From Acanthosoma haemorrhoidale (Eukaryota > Arthropoda > Insecta > Hemiptera > Acanthosomatidae): 64,000 nt of DNA. The position numbers and the translations under genes are program-made. Shown piece after piece: positions 32,117-43,536 of the stretch; positions within the stretch are counted from its first letter, which is position 1; every line of letters starts with the position of its first letter. The notes beneath the pieces were generated by a model. That model was given only the letters and a program-made list of their open reading frames with translations. It ran no database searches and was not told where the DNA came from. The DNA is taken from positions 124,001-188,000 of the forward strand of contig CAKNEZ010000019.1 in NCBI GenBank assembly GCA_930367205.1, in the 5' to 3' direction.

Positions 32117-32689
32117 AAAAAAAGTCCTTATTAATTTATTTGTTATTTCAAATTGAAATCAAAACCCTCAACCTTTTTTTTTTATTAGTTAAATTATACT
32201 TTTTTTTTTTTACACATATGAAGGGGTCACAGGAAAATACAAAATAAGTCTATTTTGTGTTTTCGGCGGGATATTGTAGCTCTCAGAAAGAGGAATCGAA
32301 TAGTGTGTACTGTTCAGAAGAAAAGCTAAACACCTAGTCAGGGGAAAAACGATATAATTACGGTTTGGAGAAGAATTGTCTAGCTCCTTATGCGGTGTGA
32401 GTTAACACCCTCCTCTCTTTTATTTTATATACTGAATACTAATTAGGTTTAATTTTGTGACTTATATACTTTAATTTAAACAATATAGTATGATATTTTC
32501 ATGAAAAAATTTGATTTCCCTCTAACCCGTGAATTATCTTCATATTGTTTTTTCTTACAATATTTCGTTTTATATTTTTCATTCTTGGTAAATATGTTTA
32601 TTTTTTACTACTTTAGCAAACTGTTCGCATTGTATTCTTGGTAAAGCTAAAAAGACAAATTTGTATATGGTTTCTGTGCCTAAATTAAT

Positions 32690-32698
32690 TCATTTTCA
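32690..32698. repeat. target-site duplication, left (TCATTTTCA)
   Basis: Nine bases repeated exactly at 33359-33367 after the A tail. Confidence 0.78.
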
Positions 32699-33358
32699 CA
32701 TAAGCCCGGCTATATCCCTTCGGCTGAAATTGTTAACATATATGAGCGTCCTGAGGCCAGCTCTACTGTTTGGGACACCACTCTTCCGATTCCTACACAC
32801 TAGCGCCATAACTAGAATCCAGAGCTTCAAGAACAACATCCTGCGCACGGCACTATGGCATACCCCGTTCGTGATATGAAGGCTCCCGACATCCACAACA
32901 AGTTCGAAGTCCCCACCATCACCGAAGCCATCCAAAGAAAACTCATAAAGTTCTTTGACTCGATGAAACATAGCCAAAACCCTCTATTCCGAGACTTGAC
33001 ACCCCTACCACTACCGGCAAGATGGCAACTCTCAAGATCTTGTAAAGCAGACTAAATGGTGGACATCACGGCGCTTGGCCCACCAACAACAAGCCTCTAA
33101 CGGGCACCCAACACTGCTATCCGACTAAATAAGACTGCACTACATGCCTAGAGGGGCTCTAGGCCCAGCCACCATTGGACTCTCACCACTGTACCGCAAT
33201 TATCAACCTCTACCGAGGCTTCCCACTCTCCTTAATTCCCTCACACCACCTTCATGCAGGTACTCCTAGTACAAGGATCTGCTCTACCCAAATATCCCCT
33301 TATTTTCCCCTCATCCTTAATCTTATAATTAGAGAGGTAAGGAAAAAAAAAAAAAAAA
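32699..33358 (+). mobile_element. 5'-truncated Jockey-type LINE, 660 bp
   Basis: 3' end of a LINE of the same family group as 6283-10685, starting within the post-RT region. Two overlapping open stretches give SLRLKLLTYMSVLRPALLFGTPLFRFL and, after a frameshift near 32870, KFEVPTITEAIQRKLIKFFDSMKHSQNPLF. A 3' UTR follows, ending GAGAGGTAAGG and 16 A (33343-33358). The 9-bp TSD confirms an insertion by target-primed reverse transcription; the ORF is not functional. Confidence 0.88.
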
Positions 33359-33367
33359 TCATTTTCA
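33359..33367. repeat. target-site duplication, right (TCATTTTCA)
   Basis: Exact match to 32690-32698, directly after the A tail. Confidence 0.78.
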
Positions 33368-33544
33368 ATAATTAATTTCGTGTTTATCAATTGAAGGAAG
33401 TTGGATATTAGAAATTGAAGATAAAACCACTGATTTATTTAGATGAAATAAAACAATTGATGACTACAACTAAATATTAATAATAATTTTAAGCAAGGAT
33501 GTCTTGTTCAAGCCTATCGAAGGAGGCCTGGCGAATTACGCTTT

Positions 33545-33781
33545 CAGGGCTTCGACCAAGGGCTATGCCTTTCTTCCAACTTCTCACTCCTCTCCCAAGA
33601 ATCGATTTGCCCATATATACCCTTTTCCTCTCCAAAAATAGAGTGATCCCCCCAACTGTCGAAAAATAAAAATGTCTTTTCACACCTCCGCTTTCGCACG
33701 TGCTCGCCAAGTAAAGGCCCAGGCACAATTCCACGAGCAATGGCCTGGATTATCCTCTCTCTGTCCCAGGTCGGCTGTTAA
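33545..33781 (-). other. exon-like open segment, unrecognised
   Basis: An open frame of about 79 codons on the minus strand that begins after a plausible acceptor (CCTTTTAACAG then CCGACC). It includes TWDRERIIQAIARGIVPGPL and ends SPWSKP with TGA. Locally GC-richer than its surroundings. No family recognised; it could be a host exon or part of an old LTR element. Confidence 0.25.
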
Positions 33782-36766
33782 AAGGATGTTTAGGCCTCTC
33801 TCTCTCTGATAACAGATATATATGGTCTTATTAGTCTGTGAGTGTGTTTCAGTATGCAAAATCGCGAAACCACAGTTTCGCTTCTGATTTTTGTCCAGGA
33901 AGTCCTACTGACCAGGAAACTGGATATCACCACCCTGGAATGTGCTAGGTTTTGACTATCTAGCTTTCTATTTTTTATCATTTGAAATTTGTTTACACCG
34001 ATTACGGACTAAACAGTATTTTTTAAATGCATGCACATTCGAAATTAAGGACATAAAATGTGTTGAAACAATATTCAGTGATATGCGATGGCAAAGGGCT
34101 CTTAGAAAGATAATAAATGACGGGGTTCTACTTGATACTAATTGATCAAATCTAGTATTTTTTTTTCTTTGGACCGCATTTATAACTGACAATTAAATGT
34201 TTTAAACAAACATTTTATTTTTCGCTGAAATATGAGCTGCCTCGTCCCAGCTCAGAAGTAATTTCACATTTCTGTTTTTCAAGAACTCGTAAAAAAATTC
34301 AATATCATCCCAGGAAATAAAGACAAATATAACTCGTGTAGCTAATGTTTCGAGTCAATATCAAAAGGTTATTTTGTTATTTGTTCAAAAAAGTGATTCT
34401 CAGTAACGATTGTGGTCTCACAAATAATATTAAGCGTCCTTCGTAAACATTTATGAAATATTTAATGACCTGCTTGCAGTTTACATCCATAGATATTTTG
34501 AATGCGAGCACCTCATCAAACAAAATTTAGTTCATGACTGTTGCAAAAACAAATTAACGTTATCTGCAGGAGCAGTTACTTGGTTTATTGTTTAAGTTAT
34601 TCACGGTCTGTTCCTGAGGCTAAGGTCTCAGTCGATATGAGCTGCTTCTCCCGTCTCGAAGGGCTCGGCAGCCCTTGACAAGTTAACACGTGGCCACTTA
34701 AAACTAATGAATCAAACTGCTTCTCCGAACTGGCAGACATTTTGTCGGTCTGTCTGTCTGTCGGATGGCATAATAAAGCATACATGTCATTGGCAAAGAT
34801 GGTTGGTGGGTGGCTTTATCCCAATAAATGGAGGGGGGTCTTTTATGGTGCAATAGTTGAAAAAACAGCTTCAAAATGAGAATTCGGTGAGTTAAAAATT
34901 CCTAGAACCACTGCCATAATAGTAATTTGTACACATCTATTATACTCACCCAATCACACTGTTACTGCTAAACTACTAAACTGCTACCTTTAATTGTTCT
35001 TTTAGCTGCCCCAAACTGATTTAAATATATATATAATTTTGAAGTGTAATGAGCTGATTTAAACACTAAGTATACTTCAAGGAATTAAACATTGTTAAGA
35101 TTCAAGCCTTGCTCCATTTAAGGTTTATGATAAAATCTTTTTCTTCAAGCAGAGGAAGATAGAAAAGGAGATGGATTAGCCAACCACCACAATCATCAAG
35201 TAACATACCCTTAAAATACCCACTGGATTAAAACCACCAGAAATTTATGGGAAAAATTCCCTTCTCACACACTATCCCAATATCATCCCCTGATTTTCGC
35301 TATCAACACCCATTTTACAACCATTAAAATAAAGCATATTAGATTGAAAATCTGATTTATAATAAACAGGTTGCTTCCATTGGCCACTACTTAAATTTAG
35401 TATGATAAATTACTGTAGGCTAGCAACAATTGAGGCATTTTTAAATTGAATTAAATCTTGTTTTCATTGTACGCTTAGAATAACATAAGCAAATCAAATC
35501 TATAAATTTAAGTAATCAAACGGCATCACTTTAAATAAAATATTTAAAAATTTCAAAGGATGTATGTATTCGTAGAAACGCACATTCTTTTTTTATTGCC
35601 TTAATTTATATATATTGGGGTACATTTTGATATAACGGTTTTTACGTAAGTACCCAGGATACAAGAAACCATTTATTAATATAAATTCCACTATTACAGT
35701 CAGAGCTTAACAGAGCAGCACTTATTGTATTAATTGTGGTAAGATCTGCCCTCTACAGATTAACATGATTAAACCAACTAGTTCTTGTTAGTAGTTGAGA
35801 TAAGTAGTAATTAAGGTTTTGGCTAGTTAGATTTATTTTAAGCTAATTAAGATTTTGTTGTTTTTTTGATTTGTTAAGTATGATAATACTTCAAATAGTT
35901 CAAAATGTTTATACTAAGAAAATGACTAAAATATCAAATGTTCTGCGTGATCATTTTCACATTTTCCTGAGGTAGTACATCATAATGATCATTGTTCTTT
36001 ATTTTTTCATGAATGGTTAATAAAAATGAATCAATGTTCACTACGTATATGTAAAAAAAAAGGCTAGAAAAAAGTTCCTTGTTCATTTTTTAGTTCTGAA
36101 GTGTGACAGTTGGTGGCTCTGATTAAGGCGGGTTAGGATTAAAGTAAAACAGCTGTAGTGTGATCGTGACGTGTACTAACACTTGTAAACTAGAGGGCAC
36201 GTATCACACAGAAAAAAAAAAAATCACATCATAAAGTAAAATGTCTACTAAGTTCGTTAGATATTCGTTTTATTAATATTCATGAAAATGCTCTGAAGAG
36301 ACTTGAACGCGTCAAGAAGACAATCATCTAGAGACAAAAAACGTTTCAGTTTTACTTTCAATAAATGAAACATACACTGTACGTGGGTAACACGCGTATG
36401 CTCGAAGATTGTTCGCCACTTTTGAGAATATTTTGTCACACTGACCAAGACTTTGAGAACAAACAGGTTTGATGCCTGCGACAACTTTACCAGCTCATAA
36501 ACATAGATACATACTTGTACAAAAGTATGTTACTGACCTGACAATAGGACTGTTCTGACAAAAAACAAAGAGAACAGCTTCAGAAGAGACAGTATGGCCG
36601 TCTACTTTTGTCTCCAGGGGCAGTCACTACCTCATCAATCTAGGAGAGAATAAAACCCAGTATTTAATCTATCTAACCCAGTATTTAATCTATCCAAGCT
36701 AGGCATACAATTATTTATATGTATTTATTTTAGTCTCTTATTATATATATATATATATATTTCTTT
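33782..36766. other. 3 kb without recognisable gene
   Basis: AT-rich, with simple TA and T tracts. The open frames here are short and show no family motif. Confidence 0.6.
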
Positions 36767-36905
36767 TTTCTTTCATAGCCCCTTTAAATTTACAGTTAAT
36801 TATAGATCCTCAGGCGAATCTATTTACAAATTATTTTTGTATTTCCTGTAGCATCACTACATTATATACAGGTTTTGTTATTTTATAGAAATTATATAAT
36901 ATAGT
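36767..36905 (-). repeat. 3'-end-like repeat, copy 1
   Basis: About 135 bp shared with 46304-46444. Read on the minus strand it ends in AGGGGCTATGA followed by an A-rich tail, so it looks like the 3' end of a non-LTR or SINE-type element. It lies just upstream of the Gypsy LTR at 36957. Confidence 0.6.
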
Positions 36906-36956
36906 GAAGCAGTTATAAATAACTATAAGTTTGGTTAGCTGATATAAATAACAGTG

Positions 36957-37110
36957 TGTTACGAAACCTGGCATGTGTTCAGAAGGTTTCAGTTTGTTTG
37001 AGTGTATACATTCTGTTTGTAATATCTATGTCTCATTGTGTAAATAAATTGTGTCGCGTTATTCAATTACATATAAAAATGTGTCACATTATTCAGCCCT
37101 TGTCACAACA
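36957..37110 (+). repeat. Gypsy 5' LTR, 154 bp
   Basis: Runs from TGTTACGAAACC to GTCACAACA directly before the primer-binding site; AATAAA at about 37043. The exact left end is inferred from the TG/CA rule because no 3' partner is in the window. Confidence 0.6.
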
Positions 37111-37112
37111 AG

Positions 37113-37126
37113 TTGGCGACGAGGAT
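37113..37126 (+). promoter_or_regulatory. Gypsy primer-binding site (TTGGCGACGAGGAT)
   Basis: The TTGGCGACGAG sequence two bases after the LTR end is the tRNA primer site typical of many insect Gypsy elements (mag/K02A2.6-type). The element at 53 kb has the same motif. Confidence 0.8.
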
Positions 37127-37246
37127 AAAAGTACAAAACATTGGAAAAATTTAGTACCGCTAACAATACTATAACCGCTAAAAGGTATTTTATTTATTTT
37201 TTACTAACCGTTATATACCTGATTTAAACAAGCAAATCAAGTCACA

Positions 37247-38836
37247 ATGAATTCAGAACAATTCGAGAAGTTGATGTTAGTCTTGTCATCTGCTCTGGAA
37301 AGTCAAAAAAACACACCAGCATTACCACTGACACCATTTGAAAACTATGACCCCAAAACTGAACAGTTTTCGTCATACATGGAGCGTTTTGACAATTATT
37401 GTGATCTCAAAAACGTCACTAATGATACAAAAAAGGTTCAAATTTTGCGTTCATCAATTGGAAAAGAATATTATAACAACTTAGCCGCTTTTCTGGGACC
37501 AGATGATCCTATCAAGGAAATGGACTTCATAACCTTGAAGTGCCATTTCGAAAAAATGCTGGCTCCATCAGTCTCAACCGTCGTCTCACAACACTACTTC
37601 CTCAGCATCACTCAGCAGCCACATCAATCAATTTCGGATTTCGTCGCATCTCTGAAGGGAAAGTTGAAGGACTGTGATTTTTACACAACCTGTCCCAGTG
37701 CAACCAGTAAAAAGAGTTTCTCAATAGCTCAAATATTCCTCCGTGCTCAGTTCATCAGAGGCCTGAAGGACAATTGGATACGCGAACAGATCCTTCAAGA
37801 CACAACCCTCAAGGATTTCGATGGATTCGTAACGAAGGCCACAGCACTGGAAGCATCTCGATTTGAGTCGGGTCAATTAAATAAGCTACCTGAGAAGCCG
37901 CCGGATCAAGTTACAGACGCAAACAAGATTGATCGTCGTCAAGAAAGAAATCGTCCCAGCCGCCAGCGTTCTGGGTCTCAAGACAATTGTCATCAGTCCA
38001 GCTCTCATCCGCGTCATCGTTCTCAGTCCCGCAGCACCAGAAGCCGTGTGGATTATCGAGCATTAGGTCTCGATGGCCTTTGTCTCAACTGTGGTCGCTC
38101 AAACCATAAATTGCGTGATTGCAGAACAGAGCGTAAATCCATGAAGTGCCACTCTTGTGGAAAAATCGGGCATGTCACGAAAGTTTGTATCACCACCCTG
38201 CTCCGGAAATCGAAGACCAATAAGCTGTCAACTGAATACCTTCAAGAGGAAGAGGATCATCACCCCAACAACGAATATGGCATCGTTCGGATTGAAACCG
38301 TCGAGGATCTGTATGAGGTTGGACCAGACACCGATAAATACATTGTCACAGTCACTCTCAACAACAAACCGCAATCGTTTGAAGTGGATTCAGGTGCACG
38401 TTTCTCCTTGATCTCAGAAACTGCTTTCAAGAAACTTGAACTCAAAGTACCGCTTCAACCGACTCCAGTCACTTTCCGCTCTTACTCAGATCACCTCATC
38501 AAGCCTAAGGGTAAAGTTACCGTCTCAGTCGCATACAAAGGGAATTCGATGGAAGCCGATTTATTCATAGTCCCAGCAGGACATGACGCTTTACTTGGAC
38601 GCATGTGGATTCGTAGTCTCGGGATCAGCCTCAATGAGATTGATAGCCACAAAAACTCAGCTCTCCGTCCAGTTGATGTCAACGCAGTCACTCCGATCGA
38701 AGACATCTTCAGGAAATACGAAGACAGAAAGACGAGTTCTTGTGAGCAACGCGAAATCGACTGCCTCGGATTCTCCAGCACAATCCAAACGGACAGCGGC
38801 GATGTTGCGTTTCGTCGACGTACGGGCGTTGGTTGA
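37247..38836 (+). CDS. Gypsy gag-protease frame, pol missing
   Basis: A 529-aa frame. Gag: FENYDPKTEQFSSYMERFDN, then AAFLGPDDPI and SITQQPHQSISDFVASL, then FLRAQFIRGLKDNWIREQIL, then a basic Ser/Arg-rich region. Two zinc knuckles, CLNCGRSNHKLRDC and CHSCGKIGHVTKVC, would package the RNA. Protease: FEVDSGARFSLIS with the DSG active site, and GHDALLGRMWIRSLG. Gag and protease are uninterrupted, and the start is the first ATG after the primer site. About 25-30 codons after the protease the sequence stops resembling the family (the expected RT start with a YALRERVEKEL-like block is absent) and ends at TGA. RT, RNase H, integrase and 3' LTR are not found before the LINE at 39186. It could encode particles but cannot move alone. 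Confidence 0.85.
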   Translation: MNSEQFEKLMLVLSSALESQKNTPALPLTPFENYDPKTEQFSSYMERFDNYCDLKNVTNDTKKVQILRSSIGKEYYNNLAAFLGPDDPIKEMDFITLKCHFEKMLAPSVSTVVSQHYFLSITQQPHQSISDFVASLKGKLKDCDFYTTCPSATSKKSFSIAQIFLRAQFIRGLKDNWIREQILQDTTLKDFDGFVTKATALEASRFESGQLNKLPEKPPDQVTDANKIDRRQERNRPSRQRSGSQDNCHQSSSHPRHRSQSRSTRSRVDYRALGLDGLCLNCGRSNHKLRDCRTERKSMKCHSCGKIGHVTKVCITTLLRKSKTNKLSTEYLQEEEDHHPNNEYGIVRIETVEDLYEVGPDTDKYIVTVTLNNKPQSFEVDSGARFSLISETAFKKLELKVPLQPTPVTFRSYSDHLIKPKGKVTVSVAYKGNSMEADLFIVPAGHDALLGRMWIRSLGISLNEIDSHKNSALRPVDVNAVTPIEDIFRKYEDRKTSSCEQREIDCLGFSSTIQTDSGDVAFRRRTGVG

Positions 38837-39171
38837 TTGTTTACTGAACCAGTGGGCTCAAATTTATCCACCACACTGCGAATAGTCCTCTCGGTAGGAC
38901 GGTTATGGCGACCACAAATCGTTGCCCGAACAGAACACACATATTGTTAAAACAATTTTATCATTGGCATGAGTTGTTGAACGCTATATCTATCCATGGT
39001 GATTTTGCTAAACAGACTAAATAAATATGGCCGCTATCAACTGTCAAAGTTCGGAAGTCCCTATTGGAAGACTCTTTACATCGTTCGGATGTAGTACATC
39101 CTTATAGTTTTTTTTTATGTTATAAAATGTACGGGGTGAATCCAATGAGACTTTAACGAGAAAAAAAGTAG

Positions 39172-39185
39172 CTATTGTGCTTACG
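39172..39185. repeat. target-site duplication, left (CTATTGTGCTTACG)
   Basis: Fourteen bases repeated exactly at 41595-41608. Confidence 0.92.
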
Positions 39186-39187
39186 TC

Positions 39188-40130
39188 ATGTCCCTCGACC
39201 AGTTTTGTCGGGAGGACCTGGCGACCTGTTATATCGGGTGGAGAGGGGGGAAACTAGTGGTATCCTCCTTCTACCTCCCCAATGACCTGGACCCGTCGGA
39301 GCTGCTCGGGACGCTAGAGGAATGTGCCAGGCAAAGAGGACGCAGGGAGTTCCTCATTGGTGGAGACTTCAACGCCTGGCACACAGCGTGGGGTTCCACA
39401 CATACTACAAGGAGGGGGGTCGTGGTGGTGAACTTTGCAGCTGCTAACCAGATGATAATTATGAACAAAGAGCGAGGACCCCCGACGTTTACGGGGGCGC
39501 AAGGTAGCAGCTAGATAGACGTCACCATGTCCTCGACCCCACTCGCAGGACGTATTGAAAATTGGAGAGTATCCGCCAAGACCAGCAGTGACCACAACTC
39601 CATCTCCTTCGATGTGGTCACCGGGGCGCCAGCACAGGAAACAGGCGCCCAAGGATATGTCACGCGGGGAGTCAGGTGGTCCGCCTATCAGATCCAGCTG
39701 GAGGGAGGACTAGTGGACGACGACTGGGCTATCCTAGGGGATGATCCCCTGCATTTGGATAGCCCTGACAGTAAGATAGCGTCCCTCACTGCGGCCATGA
39801 GGGATGTTGCGGAAGCGACTCTCCAGCGAAGGAAGCCCAGGAAAAGGTGTAACCCATGGTGGACGCCCGCCCTTACATCGGCCAAGAGAGAGCTCTACAG
39901 AGCGAGGCGAGCGTTCCAGAAGTGTAGGAACCAGCAGGTCCGGGAGGCCCTACAGGCCCGACACAGGTCCCTCCGGAAGGAATACGTGAAGAAGATAGAG
40001 GTTACCCGGAGGGAAGCCTGGGACGAGTTCGTCCAACGTGAGTCAGAGAAGAACCCCTGGGGTATTCCGTACCGAGTGGCGATGGCCAGAGGTGGCCAGT
40101 CCAAGCCACCTCCCCGGAAGAAGCAGCGGC
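39188..40130 (+). pseudogene. R1-type endonuclease and spacer, one nonsense codon
   Basis: APE-like endonuclease of the LINE, lacking its first part. Present: VVSSFYLPNDLDPSELL, the GGDFNAWHTAWGS block typical of R1-type elements, FTGAQGSS followed by TAG where the family has Trp and then IDVT, and SSDHNSISFDV with the catalytic His. The frame is otherwise continuous for 660 nt beyond the stop: WWTPALTSAKRELYRARRAFQK and REAWDEFVQRESEKNPWG. A frameshift near 40120 leads into the RT frame. Confidence 0.85.
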
Positions 40131-41220
40131 CTTTTACATGGAGGAGACATACCCCAGGGATCTAGAAGAAGATGACTCGCCTGAAGACTCTCGGGTAAGA
40201 TCCCTGATAGAGGGCCCCCCAGGCACGGATCTGCACCCACCATGGGACATCTGGGACCTGCGCATCGCCGTGCAGAAACAGAAGACCGGAAGAGCTCCAG
40301 GACTGGACGAGATCGACGCGGCCATGATCAAGCCATCGTGTCCACTCATAGAGAGGAGGCTGCTCGAGATAATGAATGAGTGCCTTGACCACGGGAGATT
40401 CCCGAGCCAATGGAAGAGAGCGGAGCTCAGACTCATTCCGAAGGGAGCCGACCGGAACCTGACAGCTACCAAGAGCTACAGGCCCATCGGCCTCCTCCCA
40501 GTCCTAAGTAAAGTCCTGGAGAGACTCATGCACACGGCGTTGCGGCAGACCTTCGAGAAGGCGGACCACCCAAGACAGTACGGCTCCTGCAAGGGCAGGA
40601 GCACATCTGATGCCTTGGATAAGATAAGGGAAGACATGGCGACTCGCTCTAAGTACGCGCTGCTGGTCACATTTGACATCTCCTCTGCTTTTGACAGGGT
40701 GTAGTGGCCCTACGTTATGAGGGAATTGCAGGAACTGGAAGCCCCGAGCAATTTGTATGAGCTCGTGGGCAGCTACCTTAGCGGACGTAGGGCGGTCATC
40801 AGAGGAGTGTCCTACGACGTCGAAGCACCGGTAGAGCGAGGGTGTCCCCAAGGCTTAGTTCTGGGCCCTGCCCTTTGGAAGTTAGTTTTTAACAAGGTCC
40901 TCGTGACCCTAGAAGAGCGTGGGTTCCCCGCGGTCGCATATGTGGACAACCTTGCGGCGACCATCGTGGGGAATTCACGAGCCGAGGTAGTAAGAAGAGC
41001 GTGCACCTGTGCCAATTTGGTCAAGGAGTGGTGCGCCAGAATGAAGATGACCATGGCTGCGGAGAAAACAACAGCGACGTTGATACGGGGGCAAGATGGA
41101 CCGTGCCCACCCTATGTGGTTGGAAATAAAAGGAAGAAGAGTTAGGGTGGGCACGGAAGTAACGTACCTGGGGGTGAGACTGGGGAAAAGATTAAGCATC
41201 TCTCCCCACATCAAATACCT
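40115..41220 (+). pseudogene. R1-type RT with altered catalytic box
   Basis: RT in one frame from 40138: KTGRAPGLDEIDAAMIK, FPSQWKRAELRLIPKG, YRPIGLLPVLSKVLERL, QYGSCKGRSTSDAL and VTFDISSAFDRV followed by TAG (family Trp). Then ERGCPQGLVLGPALWKLVFN and AYVDNLAA. The catalytic pair that should be Asp-Asp is Asp-Asn, which would abolish polymerisation. A frameshift near 41143 moves to VTYLGVRLGKRLSISPHIKYL, after which the element is deleted to its 3' UTR. Confidence 0.87.
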
Positions 41221-41227
41221 ATTAAAA

Positions 41228-41281
41228 TAACTAGCTATAGGAAAAAAAAAAATAAAAAAAAAAAAAAACATATAGCTAGTT
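41228..41281 (+). repeat. 11-bp inverted repeat around an A-rich loop
   Basis: AACTAGCTATA and TATAGCTAGTT flank about 30 nt of nearly pure A. The structure sits exactly where the RT stops and the 3' UTR begins, so it may mark the deletion point. Confidence 0.65.
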
Positions 41282-41594
41282 TAGGATTTGTAAAGATAGT
41301 ATTAGAGGTGGTTCTTTTGTTTCTTTTCTCTTTACTTAGTTTTGTGGTTTCTTTTTGTATATTGTTATGTTTTTTTTTTGTTCTTTTTTTTTTTCCTTTT
41401 TGTTTTTGAGAATAAATGGAACAAAACAGAATAACCGAAGGTGCGCTGACCGGTGCAACAATCCCATTGCACCGGAATACGCGCACCACAGGCCACGTAA
41501 CCCCACGATCCCGCTTCACGGGCTTGTGGGGCAAGCCCGTTTGAGGCTCAGCCTCAGGAAAAGCGGGGGGAAAAAAAAAAAAAAAAAAAAAAAA

Positions 41595-41608
41595 CTATTG
41601 TGCTTACG
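41595..41608. repeat. target-site duplication, right (CTATTGTGCTTACG)
   Basis: Exact copy of 39172-39185 directly after the A tail. Confidence 0.92.
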
Positions 41609-43536
41609 CACTTTTCTTAAGTCTAACGGACATTGCACATTGCTTACCAACTACGGGTATCCGGAACTGATGCTTGGCTTTCCTATAAGGACTTTTAATG
41701 AGCAGACACCATTTCCCTTACTTACCTGGGTACTCTTACCCCCGTGAAGGGTATAACTATATACATTCGAGGTAAAGGTTGAGTGGACATAACCACGCAT
41801 TTCAATGACGTTTGATGTGGATAAGGAGGATTTTTGGATAGGGTAGGATAAAAGTTCAAAGTCCCAGGCTCCTGGACTCCTGCTAAACGAAGGAGGAGGT
41901 AGTTTTGGATTTGGGAGTTTATTATGGAAGTGTTCCAGGATTTCAACTGGGCCCAGAAATACGAGAACGGTGGACTTTTTGGTTGTCAGAAACCGCAGCA
42001 CACCCTCCAGAGTTAGTGGTTCTTCCCCCCTCCCTGTTGGTGCTTAGCCTTGAATACATGCAAAATGGAATTTTGAATAAGAAATAGATTTGCTATTCAA
42101 CATCGCTGCGAAAGTAAGTGACAAAAATATTGTGCTCATCGGTTGTGGCTTTTAGAAATCCCTGGGTGCTAAAAGGGACGAAGTGATTGGCAAAGAATAA
42201 CAGACAAGCTTGACCAGCCCAATCAGGATGGTTTGCTGGGTAAGTCTGACCCGGGAGTCTGTCAGTAGTTCCGTTTTAGTATTAAATGCATAATAATGTA
42301 GTAATTTTGCCAAGTCAAATAGTTGGTTTTATGTTGCTAAAATATTTACGAGATAATATTAGATGTAAGGGAGTAAATGAGATTAATATATTCAGAGAGG
42401 CTGAAGACTCTGTAATTACCATAACCTCTCCAGCTGGAGGTAATGCTGTAACGGCCTATTATAATAAAACGTAATTATAAACAACGTGGATCGATTTACA
42501 ACGCACATTATATTACAATATATTAATTTATGTGGAGGTAGAGTGCAACAACCATCCCAGTGGCCTAGAGACAGATTACACACTAACCTGAATAACTAGA
42601 TTCACCTCTCGCCTTGTCGGTGAGTATTACGATTATTTATTATGGGGCATTGCTAATAATTATAATACATATGATGTAATATAGTATTTTAATTTTAATG
42701 TTTATCGGTGAACGAGAAGAAACATACGCCCGAGATCCGAACCCGGGTTATTTTCTGTATGTGAAATTGTTACCTCTGGAATAAATTATAAGTAAATATG
42801 TATTGCTACTAATGGTAAAACATGAAATATCAAATGAATACATGGTAGACAACTTCAGAATTGAAGAGCCTAATTTAAAACAAAGAAATCATCAAAACCT
42901 GCAGGTAAACCTTTATCCAGTTTCAGGTATACTCTGTCTTATCAATTGTGGTTTAAATATAACCACTATTGGCAACTAAATCCTACCCACATGCACCCAA
43001 CTGACTGAAGTGATTTTTCAAAGACCAGAGAGGTAGTAGAAATAATATTAAATTGAAGTCTATATTAATTATTATTTAAGAAAACTATAGGGGCTTATAT
43101 GGTCTGATAAACTGGACAGTGACCCAATTCAAATCTAAACCATAATTATACATACTTAATCCTTCGGTTTATAGAACTGTCACAAGGTAGGGGTTTGATT
43201 TCATAATCAATTGTAGAATTGTATATTGTATATTGTAGATAGAAGAACGTTTTGTGAGAAGTAATGAGGAGGAGCCCCCAGAATAAATATTTAAATTAAT
43301 TTATTTGAATTTGAATTTTGAATACCCATATTACATTATAATACATTAATCAAACATTTTTCTTACTGATTTCCACCAGTTTGATGTTTTAGCACCTGAA
43401 ATAGTCGTATGAACCAGCGCATAAAAAACGCACCAAAAACAAAAACCATACTTTCATTCGGGTTGTTATTAAGAACCTCTTCCCTCTTTCGTTATTGGTT
43501 TCAGAATCATCACAACTCCTCTTAGATTACTTCTCA
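41609..43536. other. 1.9 kb without recognisable gene
   Basis: Only short, motif-free open frames. The region 41609-42080 is somewhat GC-richer than the rest but has no codon pattern or family similarity I can name. Confidence 0.55.

Larger units (their letters stand above)
39186..41594 (+). mobile_element. R1-type LINE, 5'-truncated, with A tail and TSD
   Basis: 2.4-kb non-LTR insertion bounded by perfect 14-bp duplications and ending in a 24-nt A tail (41571-41594). It starts inside the endonuclease, runs through the RT, then jumps at about 41220 to an A-rich tract and the 3' UTR. The RT tail and the usual C-terminal zinc motif are missing. Much GC-richer than its flanks. AATAAA lies in the 3' UTR at about 41412. 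Confidence 0.9.

Noticed and set aside
36257..36484. 75-codon minus-strand frame as a possible exon
   Set aside because: No acceptor or donor sites of quality and no recognisable family.
41651..42001. 116-codon minus-strand frame
   Set aside because: Overlaps equally long frames on both strands, without motifs; probably chance in a GC-richer patch.
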